DNA from: Echinococcus granulosus
Taxonomy: Eukaryota > Platyhelminthes > Cestoda > Cyclophyllidea > Taeniidae
DNA length: 64,000 nt
Assembly: GCF_000524195.1 (NCBI RefSeq)
Contig: NW_020170383.1
Span: forward strand, 1,427,247 to 1,491,246
Direction: 5' to 3'
The notes under the pieces are model-generated. The model searched no databases. It saw nothing but the letters and a program-made list of their open reading frames with translations, and was not told the DNA's origin. Shown here in pieces: positions 36,003-48,400 of the stretch. Both the position numbers and the translations under genes were made by a program. Every line of letters begins with the position of its first letter. The first letter of the stretch is position 1.

Positions 36003-39000
36003 CGCTTTTAGACATATTTAAGGATAACGTAGATTCCATGGTTGTTTTCGTTGCAATGCCACGCTTCACCTCAAAGCTAAAACTTGCCTTGTTCTCTCGC
36101 TGTAGCCGGAGGAGGAAGGTGTTTTTACCTCATTTATCTCATGCTAAATTAACCAAATGTGTTATCCTGAGCTCGCAACCAAAGTGATGGTTTTGCCTGA
36201 TTGCTTGAACACCATCTTATGATTAATGCTATCTCTGATATATCATTTACTCAAATGTTCAAAGATGGCCATGCTAATGTTATATTAAGACTGCACTGTA
36301 GTATTAGCTGTTAAATAAAATTATCAATCTTGATTTCGGTCAGTATCAAGGAATTTTTATAAGGCATTTATTTGTTTCTAATCATATGATGTCATTATAT
36401 CTAGGGGGTCGCCTAGGCTCATACAAACGTAACTACGCGAAAAAAACCTTGATTTTTAGGTTTATACAGACGCCATTTGCTTTGCTTTTAAAACGGATTT
36501 GCTTTTTTCCTTCATTGTTCGTTTCACGCATTATACGAGAGTAATACACCAAACTCTACCTAATATTGCAAGTTTGAAACTCAATAGCTAAATTAGCGAG
36601 ATAGACGCAGCAGCTCATCACCTAAGCTTTTTTTTTTTAATTCTCTGGCAAAAATACATCACCGAGTTTTCTAATCATTATAACGACTGCAAAGCTTATT
36701 GTGACAGTGATAAATTGCCATTTTACTGTTTTGTGGCGAAGAACACACGTGCCTCTGGTGTGTGTATGTCGCTACGATGATGGGTGGTTATGGTGACTGC
36801 AGGTGACCACACCCCCGGCGGTGTTTAAACCTATCCTAATTAAAAAAGGACCACTCAGTCACGAACACACTTGATTTTACAGCCGGCGATGCAGAATTTT
36901 GTATAATCCATGTGCACATCGCCACTCCTGCCTCAATGTTGCGCCGGTACACCCCTGCAAACAAAATCACATGTAGACGAACATCAGCATAAAATCGAGG
37001 TCGTTTTTATACCATTTTAGGTTTCCCAACACGGTGTATGGAAGGTGCGGCTCTACCCAATCACAGATCTAAATTGCTAATCTGACTGGGTAGAGTAACT
37101 CACGATAAGAAACTCTCTTTCTGCGGACTCGTTTCACCACACATTTGGCTTCCTTGGCATTTTTTACCAACCGACACTCGAGAGTGGTTAAGCAGCATTA
37201 ATTCAACGGAAAACCGACTATGAGAATTTTACCTTTGTTTGGAGATTTAGTAATACTAAAGGAAAATTAAATCAGGGCACTTCGAATCATCACTAATTAC
37301 CTTGATACATGAACTGATCACTTCTCTGATACACAATTTTCGATTAAAGAATAACAATAAATTTTTCTCATGTGTAAGATTTAGATTTGTATCCCAGACT
37401 CTATCGACTACCTAAAACTTCGAAATTTGCTCTTTCGATTAGTCAACATAACTTTCGTTTAAAAATATGTACTTGGATTCTAAACCATTGTCCTCATTTA
37501 GCCTTATTTTTTAGGTTAGGATGTCCCTCCTACAGATGGAAATATTAACAAAAATGTTACATCCATTAAAATAGAGAACAGTGAAGTCTCAGATGTATAC
37601 ATTTCAAAAGGGTAATTTCGGAACTTTATTGGATCAAATAACTTTACCTTTGGCCTCCGCAAAATTTTTAAAACACAATGCTTTGATTTTTTTCACTTTG
37701 TGTTTTCCTGTTTCAACATTTGAAATCCACCCTTAATGGACATAGAGCCAATTTACAGGAATGTAATAATAATAGTGTCAATGTTAGTCACTAAACTCTG
37801 ATATCGTATTTATGAACCGTTCCAAATTCTCTTAGCTTTAATTCAGAATTCCTTATATGATACCGAAGTAAATGTAGCTTTTGAAATACGTCATTTGTCA
37901 TTCTTACTCATTCACGTACTCTAACACCTTATATGAGCACAAACTTTCAGGAGCTTTACTCGGAACCCTACCGCACTTTAGGGTTGTCAAGCTTGCACCA
38001 TCAAGAGTATTGAATTTATTTTCCAATAAAACAATGACGTCCAGTAGTTAACAGAAAGATATCAGGGAAATGTGGAAAGTAGGAGGAGTTAAATTTCTAG
38101 GTAATGCCAAGACATTATACTTAGCCGACTACACACTGGCATAGTAAATACTGTCTGAATATGAAACTCGAATGGAGCTACCAGATACACAAATGCGTGT
38201 CACTCCTTGTTATTAACTATGGTGCTTCGAAGTGTATAATAATTACACACATATGTGATTTAAATAGTACGAAATAGGCGCCTGTTGCCTCTTATTAAAT
38301 CTTGACGCCACCCCATTCCAGCTGCTGATGCGTGCACGTGTGTTGCACATAAGCGGTCGCACTTAACCGTGATGAAATACAAACCACCGGTGCATGTGAC
38401 CCTCCGTGCGGGAGGCCTCAGATACGCATCCTCCATCCTTGTTCCGTCACGTTGTTTACCCCCTGCCAGTGCAGTGCTGCGACTCAGCCTCTCAAGCAGG
38501 TGATCACCACGTGGTTCCGGTGGCACAAGCCAGTGGTCTGTGCTTCGGTTCACACCGCAGTGATTAATGCTTGTCTGTTGGGGGTGTGTCTCCGCCACCG
38601 GCCGCATTCAGTCTCCATCTCTCTGATAACTTTTAGTCTCAAGCGTAAAGCCACCTTAAAGTACAAAAAGCCATTCTGTAAAAGATTGATGAGAAAATTG
38701 TTCATTCGGGTTGAAGATTGGGGAAATACATTTCACGTGTGATGGAGAACTTTTCATTTTGCCTAATTTTGGGATTTGTGTAGATTTTAATTTGACTAGC
38801 TATCTAATATATATTGTCGCGCAATGAGTTACTTTTACTACTTATTCGCAATGCGACTTTTCTCTTTAAACAGTCACGTTAGTCATATCTCATCAAAAAA
38901 CTGCCAAGCTCTAGTTTCGAAATGTTCATGGCTAAAGTTGAATTAGGTTGAGACTTCTGAAACCAATTCAGCTGCTTTCACTTCACATTTTAGTACGCTT

Positions 39001-42000
39001 TGATCCTTCATGTTGACAAATAGTCTTTGTAAAGTTACTTTTAATTTTCTGGTCTGTAAAGTGCGGAGTCGGAATATATCGGCTCCTTTCGTTTATTTTA
39101 ACTGGTCGATTTACATGCTATCCCGAAATGAGTGTTTTGCTTTGTTAAAATTGCCAAGCAATTTCACACCAACTTAGAATTTGGGCAATGTTTTTCGTCA
39201 AACTCTATATCTTCTCCTACTTGACGTTTAAAGGACATTTGAAATGCCGCTAAAAGGCACTATCACAACACTCCGCAGCAACGTTGGCGATAAGTTATTC
39301 GCTTTTGCCTTTGGTTGCATTTTGAATCCTTAAAAGGGCGGCCAATCCGAGACATGCCTTCACAAGTCTTATTTCTCTAGCGACGAATTTGGCAACTGAG
39401 TCTCATCGGTTAAGCAGAAGTACCTCCCAAACACCACACCCTGTCTCATTATAGGTGAACCAAGTCAACCTAACCGGGAATCAAATTGGAATATATTGCA
39501 ACTACATTTCTCAACTTTGAAATAATTTACTTAAATTCCCTTATAAATTAGGCTCACTGTAGGTTTTTTGGCCAATAAATAAGCTCATCGAATAAATTAT
39601 AATTAAGTGTAGGGACTGGCCAGGCTGTTTCGAATACATTTACTATCGTACACTCATCTTCTTAAAGAGTTGAAACTAAATCTGCACTTTGAAATCTAGA
39701 GGATAAGTTATGTGAGCGAGTCGAAAGATAACCGCTAATAAAAATAGTTTGTAACCTTGCTTACTCTCGGTAAACTACTTTTTCATTTTAAAGACAATAA
39801 GGCATCTAGCATGCGCAATTGAGGTAGCATATTAGATGTCCACGAATGCGGCGCTGGAGACAGCAGTCCTAATGTCAAATGAAAGGCACTTGACATATTT
39901 CGTTGTCTTTGCGCTGTCGCAGTACCTGATCACTCACGAGCCACGATGCCGATACTCAAGCGCTGTAGTTAAGGGGAATTTTCCGTAGTAATCGATGCAA
40001 GTAGCTGTGAGTGGTTTGACAATGCGGTGATAAAGTGGGTTTGCCATACTGAATCAGATCAGGGAGTACACAGAAGCACATGTGCAAGTCCTTTAGATAA
40101 AATGGGACAAGTAAACACATACATACGAATTTGCCAGCTTAAAAATAGGGCAAGTATTTCGAATAAATGAATGTGATGGGTATTCAACGTTGACGATACT
40201 TAAACGTTGGTGGATCGTTTTGATAAATACCTGTTTTAATTCTAGTGACAATGGGGTACTCTTCCCTCTACCTTTAAACGCCTATCATTCCTTTAAAATG
40301 CATCTTTTGGGATTATAATGTTAAATTATTTTTGGATAATTTTGTGTTTTCTTGTATTAACAGGAACACTTACAAACTAAAAAATCAGGAAAAAATATCG
40401 TTTTTGGATTTTCCTGTCTCAGTTTTACATAATTTCGAGGTAGGACAAATCAAATTTATTGGTCTTACACTAATGTAGAATCATTCGATTGCTGTCAAAA
40501 TCGTTCCAAAGAATGCTTTTAGATTTTATTTATCGCAATGATCAGTCACCACCAATTATCTCTAATCAAAGTGGTTATTTTGCGTTAAGCTGTCTGAGTT
40601 ACTCATATTTGTTCAGAACACTCTCATCCATCACTCGTACGCGTGTTAAGGATATTTATCTTAGCATTTACGACGAGTATTAAGGATCTTTATTTGAGGA
40701 AGCGTAACATTTTCTTAAGGAATGAACTATTTATTATTATTATTGCTATTACTTTTGTGCATTTAGTGTGACGAAACAATACATTTCGTCTTCCTATCAC
40801 TATTATCTTTTGGTGCAGTTGGAGACTAATAGGGGCCTTTAGTCCAGAGGAGGACGATACTGTTTAAAACTAGGGTCTGCATAAACCTCTTTAGTTGATG
40901 ATGTCATTCCTGTGCGTCAAAGTCAGCAACTTGTCTTTGAGTGATGGAGTGATCCATCAGAAAGGAGACCTCATAAACAGCTATTGGAAGGGTGGGGGAA
41001 GGGGGGTATTGTGGCAAACCTACGCATAACTAGGCACTATACGCTAAAAACTTTCCTCGTGTTCGCCTCTTTCGATTTGTCAAGACAGATGTACTATTCG
41101 GTTCTGCCGGAGCGGCTATCCAAACACAGTTACTAGGCGACATAATCACAGAATGTTCGAAATTGATGAAAATTATTTTGGTATTATGTAATTGGTAAAC
41201 TTTCGCAACATTAAAGTCTATGAAAAAATCAAGAAATTGGTCTTAACTTAAAATAATCACTTTCTTTATTTGTATTTAGAAATGTGCCAATATCTTGTTG
41301 TTTAACTTTCGAGTGTACAGGCTACAACACAACACTATTTTACTTGCATGAAATCAGGAATCAACTTTTGATTGAGCTCAACTATGTCTGTTTGAAAAAA
41401 TCCAGAAAGTCTGTATTTTTCTGCAAAATACATTTCAGCTTTTGATGTAGTCTTGCATAATTGTGATCACGTATTTTGGAATGGGAGAGATTCACTAAAA
41501 GGGACAAACCCACACGTGGATCTCTCTCCAAGCTTTGTCAAATTTCTTACATTTTTAGAAATGTGAATTTTGTGTACATTGTGTAGTTTCCAATTATCTC
41601 AAATGAAAAAGGGAAATTTTGATCCATTTTGAGCCTTTCTTTAAGTACTTAAGCCAGATAACAGCCGGTACATTTAAGATCAATTCTCTGTCACGGTTCT
41701 TTTCAATAAGCAAAGCAGGTGATATCTGGAACGAAAATTGAATATGAAAGTTTTTAAAACTAATTTTATAGTCACAAATTAAACTGTGGATTCACAAGAG
41801 GACCCTGTTATCAATTTTCTGGGCTAGTGGGAATCGTATCAGCATCCCGTAGTAATCTATCATTGTCTATCGCTCTTTCAAAATAAGCGTTTTTTTATCT
41901 GCAAATAATTTTGGCCCCAGCATTGTCACTGTTTTCATTGATTGTAGTGCTGTTTTGCTTCACAGATTCTCTCTGACTGGCCTAAATATCAACAAAGTGG

Positions 42001-42382
42001 TACCAGTTATGCCAGACATCACTTTGTTTGATAAAAACAACAGGGTCTTCCACTTGAACGCGTGTGGATTTAAAGGGTCTTTTTCGTTATTCTGAAGTCT
42101 TCCTAAATCCCCTTATTATTACTGTTTATTAGTTTTTGGCCACCAGAGTTTATATTCACATCGAAGAAATATTTTTCCTATTCACATCCATGATCAAGGT
42201 TTAAAAGTTCCCGATCTTACAGAAGCTAATTTACTTCTAGTGCTGGAGCATTTTCTAAAAAATAATTTTGAATAGAGCGAAACGCCGATGAGCATACTTA
42301 AATCTAGGGTGCTACCCAGCCATTCCTACTGTATTTCATCGATGCACTAATTCCCAAACTGTTCTGTAGCCTCACACCATCC
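36003..42382. other. Interval without recognisable genes
   Basis: AT-rich. A moderately GC-richer patch at 36.73-37.10 kb and the block at 38.26-38.62 kb stand out; the remainder shows no exon-like, RNA or repeat structure that I can support. Confidence 0.5.
38260..38620. repeat. GC-rich block, possible dispersed repeat
   Basis: About 360 bp, GC-rich against AT-rich flanks, open for 115 codons on the minus strand (38260-38607) and partly open on the plus strand. The translation has no recognised motif and no splice context. Compositional contrast with sharp edges suggests an inserted repeat or an old retroelement piece. Confidence 0.25.
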
Positions 42383-42410
42383 ATGGCGCAGGTTAGCGCT
42401 GCCACGCGGA
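42383..42410 (+). CDS. Candidate start exon of the unidentified gene (MAQVSAATR)
   Basis: An ATG in good context (CCATCCATGG) within a short CpG-rich patch, nine codons, then donor GTGAGA in phase 1. This fits the GGCTGCAG acceptor at 43914, creating a Lys codon. An alternative donor (CAG before GTTAGC at 42392) would pair with the acceptor at 43916 in phase 0. An upstream start is needed because the exon 2 frame has no Met before the beta-rich module. The start could also lie elsewhere. Confidence 0.35.
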
Positions 42411-45400
42411 GTGAGAAAGGCGGAGGAAAACGGCGCAGCACCCCCGTCTTCTAGGTGTGCGCAAAAGTGTAAACTAGGGCGCAGGCATCAGCTGTGGTGT
42501 GACCTTGAACAAGCCGTTGTCCTTCACGCTGATTTATGTCGCAGAGTTCCACTTCCATACATTCTCTCATCTATTCATTTATCTGCGCCATGTACGTCTG
42601 ACGTATAGTCATCAAAATGTACCATTTTATAAGATTCACCCAGACCTCCCGGCCAAGTAGCACCTTATTGGAACGGTATTGTAGAGCCCTATTGAATTTC
42701 CGGGAAGACTGACTTATTTCCAGTAGACAGGTGAGCAGAGAGACTTCATGGCTTAACACTACACTGATATCCACATTAAAAAATAAAAGAGACGCAGGAC
42801 AATTCTATCAAACATTTATTCACATTACATCTTTGAATTTATATGTTAAGCTGTTTCGCGATATCTTAGTAAATGATGGGTTTCAAACGTCTTACCTGTA
42901 CGCTTGAGCAATGCCAAAATCTTATGCACCCGAACTATCGTGATCTCAGTAGGTACTCACTTTTCCAAAACGTCTCTAAGGTACGTTAAAATCCTTTAAC
43001 TTTGACATGGTTATGAAGCTTTTCATTGATAAAAATAGACAACTCACTTTTCTTAAATTCAAATGAAAAATATGCGAGGCTCAGTATACGGTCGTTAAAT
43101 GGGCTATAGGAATACTTTTGTTACAATGAATACGACAATGCATAAAAATGCTATCCCAAAAATAAAAGCCTACTAATTAAAATAAACTTACGCAAAATTT
43201 CAAATTGTCTACTTTTTCTGCTTAAAGGGATTTTTATTCCAATGAGCAATGAGTGTGCATTGGGGATAGTTTTATAATACACAAAGCTGAAAAACAAAAA
43301 GACGTTCAACTCTAACTCGGTTGTGTGGTAATGTTTCAGCAGGAAAAAAAACAAAAACGCACTGCTTAACAGTGATTGGTCCGCATGGCTTGGTGATCAA
43401 TTTGACACTCCCATTGGCCCGCCCACTGACCAATCGTCGGGCGCGTTAGCCAAAAAACCTGTTTTATGGAATATATGACCTAGACCGCTCATAGGCATTC
43501 GTGCACGCATATTTAGCATATAGTAGCACGCGGGAGCCTGTGAGCGCGGATTTTTGTCTATAGTAGCATTTACGCGTCTATTAGTTATATGCATGAGATT
43601 GATCGCCGGCAAATTTAGTCCCGAAACCGTCTATTGAAGATATTTCTTATGCTGCCTTCTACGAGTCAATCAATCCTCTCGACACCCTTCTCATTGAGCT
43701 CTAGCTCGGCGTGGAAACCTCACCCTTGGCTCTTCATTCACCTCTGGTGGAGGGGAAACGCTAATTTTTTTTCTAAGACGAGTCCTCTTAAGTTTGAACG
43801 GATCTAGAGAGATCGATAAAGACAGGGCACTCACGCAGAGACTCCCAATCGAAGCACCAAGTTGAAAAGCACGCACCGAAAGGTGGCGATTGTCGGCCTG
43901 AGCCGTGGCTGCAGAGGGCAATAAGAAAAGGGAGAAGGAGCCGCATCAGACAGAACCTGAAGAGGAACAGCAGGAAGAGGGGCAGCAACGACACCCATCG
44001 TCACCATCTCCCTCATCGTCTCCGCCACCACCACTAGTAGCGGCAGCAGAATCATCAGTAGTAGTAGCGGGAGCAGCAAAATCACCGTACAGAGAGGGCG
44101 GTGGTCTAGCAGGAAAGGACGAGACCGAACAAGTTTCGGCAAAAACCGCTTCGGCGCCGGCTACACCATCGGGAGTTTCATGGCTGGCCGAGAAGGCGAT
44201 CGTGTTGGTCCGATTTTCTGAATGCTTTCGTCGAGGTCGGGTCATCCGCTACGATGCAGAATTAAACATGTGTGTGGTACAGCTAGACTTCACCAACACC
44301 GTCGTGAACAAGGGCATCGAGGACATCTTCCCCGACGATCCCTCTATCATCGCAGCTGCCACGGCTGCCGAGGCGCTGAAAAGGGAGCAGAAGACTCCCC
44401 CAGCTGGTTCCACTAGACCTCCAGGCTTTTCATCCTCTGATGTCCCTTGCCCTAGCTCAGCACCTCCGTTTATGTGAGTCCTAATGCCTTACTCATGTAT
44501 TCTTTTCATTTCAATATCTTTTTCTACGAATGCATGATATATCTCCCAGTAATTTTTCCCAATGCTTTTGTACTGCAAAATAATGAGTTATCTTAAAAAT
44601 CATTGATGGCCATCCTTACGAGGAATTGAATGGTCATTATAAACCTTATAATAGGGTCCAGTTTTTTTAAGTACTAATTGATATACTTTCACCTAGCTTG
44701 GCCAAAAGATGTTAAAATGGTGGACTATGGTCAGGGAACAAACTCTTGAACTATATGGACTAAGGTTAATTGGCATATTCACTTGTAATTCTCACCCGCT
44801 TCAATAATTTTGACTATTTGTTTTTACATTTACTTATGACATTATCCATTAACGTTCCACTCAATTTTCTCAACAAAATAGGCATTAATATACTAGTTTC
44901 GCTTTTTTACATTAACCCATATGATATCAGATTATTTCACGCATGCAAAAAAAGTACGGAAACTGGCCTCGTGAGCTTTTCCATCTGTAGGATGACTTGC
45001 GGCTTGGAGTAAATCCCTAGAACTGTTCGCCGTTACTTCGTCAGCATACTTGAGATAACTTAAGTCGGGCATGCGTAAGTTGATTGGCCAAGTCTGGAAA
45101 TTGGCCCATGACACCTTACCGCTTCGGAGGGAAAGGAGATGCACAGAGGGAGCACTTGCGGTGCGTTTCAATTGGTAAAACTATTCAATAGAACTGTTAT
45201 AACTTCCGTTTCTAAGACCTGAGGGCAACAATGCCAGTTCGAAGGGCTGAACTACTCCGTGTGGGATTGATTGCCCTACCAGTGGCAAAAGTTACTTGAG
45301 TATGTGGCGGTGAGACCCACTAGAGTCATTTTAGCCAACCCTACGAGTGCCATGGTAACGAGCACAATAGACTCCAGTTATCTACACTTGGATTAGAAGG

Positions 45401-48400
45401 TCTATTTTAATGAAAGACAATTATCTTTTGTTTAACGCTCAAACCCACAATTGGTAATCCCACATTTCCGTATGGCTCCTTGAATAAAGGTTTTTTTAAC
45501 CAAATTTTCCCCTTCTTAGTAAGCATATTTTTTGCAGTAACGCCTTTTACGTTGCAAAGTTGTGTTAATACATCTATGCTCTTTTCACCATTTCTTCCTA
45601 TTCAAAGCTGAAATGTTTTCTTGCCATTTCATAGCACTTGAGCTAATAAGCATGGTCCTACTATTGAGTTATTAAATGAGTACTGATATTAAAGTATTGC
45701 AAAATATAATTCCATTTGATTATATCTATCCCCAAAATGAGTCATTCGATAACACTGTACTAAGTAAGTCAGGAGTCAAGGTGGCTAGACACAAAACGAT
45801 CCAACTGGGAGATGAAAGATACGTTACCTTTGCTATAGCTGTTGCTGCTGCCATTGATGCTGTCGCAGATTGAAAGTGTCTTGGTGCTGAATGGGATGAA
45901 TTGCTTCTAGAGACTAACTGCATGACCACTTTAACATAGACCGATACTACTTTGGAAAATTGGTGTATGTATCGGAGTAAAGACTAAAAAGCTGCTGCTC
46001 TCTGTGACCTAGCCTTAATGGAAACAGGTCTATTGCATTACGTGCACTAGATTTTTGAGAAGACGTTGAACTTAAAAAACAAACAGTTGGGATTTTTAGA
46101 CCGCATTTTAATAAACGGTCGCAAGATGTATTGCAGAGAGCCTTTTTCCCATTATTTCACAGTTTAAATATTTTCTCAGTATTGTTTTTACTCCCACATT
46201 TGCATCAAAAATTGCAATTATTCTTCAATTTTGAAATACTTTCAACAATTGGATCATACTGGGATTTAAATACAAAGAGTCTTTCTTTCAAGTTTGTTAA
46301 ATGTAATGGGATCTCCGACGAAAACCGATGTAGCCTGTCATATTTCTGCTTATTTTTATTCATTTCTAGCTTTTTTTCATTTGGCTTGTGCTGGCACATC
46401 GACTAATACTTTTTGGCATACGCGATGAAAATTTTGTACCCCTCAGCCCAAAAATGGTCAAACTATTGTCACACCCAGTTCCATGCATTAATATACTTAG
46501 CAACACATCATTGGATCAAAAATCGACTATATTTCAAACTAACTGGCCACTAAGCAGCCAAGTACTGAAGCCATCAGTATAAATTGTTTGAGAAGCATTT
46601 TAGCAGTCCAAACAGCATTTCCTGTAGCCTCTAAACGAAATAACAAAGTTGTCCGAGTAGGGGCTTAACTACTTCCATCTTCAGATTCTAATTGTTGCTG
46701 CTTACCGATTTGTAAACTTCTGATGACCTGTCAGTTGACTTTGAGGTAATCTCAGGACAATATTTTTCGAAAAAGATTTTTAGTTTCCTGTCATGCCTAT
46801 TCCCTACTGAATTCTCCCCTGTATTCTAATGGCAAAATATTTTTAAATTTTGAACCACGAAAAGGTGTATTACTGATTAAAATTTAATTTTCGAGCAGTC
46901 GATGCTCTTATTCATTGAATGTCCCATCCACTGGTTAAAATGGCATATACGCCTTCCCATGTGCACGATTCGCTCTGCTTTTTTACTGTGTGAATATTTT
47001 AGACAAAATGTTTCATTTTTAAAATTTTGAAATTTAGGTGTAATGGTAATGCACTCCTATAAATTTTATGCACATACTAACGCTGCGTTGACCAGACACC
47101 GAACGCACGCATCTGAACCAAACTTTTTGGACTTCCTTAAATTGATGAAGTCATTTAAAAAGCCTGATTATTTGCAAATTCTTGAATTTACTAGTAAAAA
47201 ATCATCGCGCTCTGCTGTTTGCGATATTTCAGTTTGGTGTGAAAAGTTTGTAATGCTGGACTTTGTCAAGATCGCATGGATGATGCAGCGCGAATAGATA
47301 TAGAGATAGTATTCGAAACACGAAATTTTAGTCTGATGGAATAATATGCTTAAAGTCGAAACCACCGAACCCTACTAAGTGCGATGTGTGTACGGGCAGA
47401 CGGCGGAAGGATGTCGATGGTAGAGCAGGCTCAAAAGTTATGTTTTAGGCCTTGTGTCATGTGGCAATAGCTCCTAAAAATCCTAGCAATACTTTCAACC
47501 GTGCATTTTTATGGGCTTAATGCAGCAAGTAAGAAGGTATACCCAGTGTAGTTTTTTATTAATTACCACACGTTTTGTTTGCTACTCCTCGTTTTTACAT
47601 GCATTTAATGTTGTGATGACTTGTTTGAGTACTTAAATAGGTTTGATCCATTGTGTAGTGTAGATGATATGAAACGTTTCCGACCGCATTTCTGATTGCC
47701 ACATCACGACCTATTCGACACGATTTTACTTTATTCCATCCCATTTCCAAACAACATGGAACGTGCCTATGCTATCCGACATTTTTGTGTAGCTTCGTGA
47801 AATTTTTTTATTATGAAGAGGATCTTTTCTAGAATTAATAAATTTCGTTTTTCTCTCAGACAAAAGGCAGTAATGCTTGAAATTAGTAATTCATTTCTCC
47901 TAATGCCTGTATGAGGAATACAGAGCTCAGCATTAACTATTACTATCGACACTTGTAGATGCATTGCCTCCTGCTTCCTTATTCACAATGGTCATTCACT
48001 TCGTAAGAGAGATGAGTGCACAAAGTATGGAGTTGGAATTGCACAAACTTCTTCCCTTATTTGTGTATAAGAGTGTCTTTTGGTGTCATTCAATTTCTGA
48101 ACTTTCCAAGTTAAGTTGTTCTTACTGCGTAAGAACCGGGTTTCAGTCGCACAAACCCTAAAAAATTGCAAAAAGCTTCAGGCCTCATCTCCTGATGCTC
48201 TGCGAAAATGCGCTTTATAGGAAGAGGGATCCTAGTTGCACATTTTTTTGTGCCTTAACTCACAACTCACGACTGGAAGCACCTTAGTAGCGCAAGTGAA
48301 CAATTTACATAAGATGCCACAAGGGTGACGCATAATGAGGAGCACCACCTAACTGCCGAGCCCACCGCTATTGGCTCTGCCTTAACCAACGAACGGACAG

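Noticed and set aside
35884..36069. Poly-Cys open frame
   Set aside because: Translation of the (CAA)n microsatellite on the minus strand.
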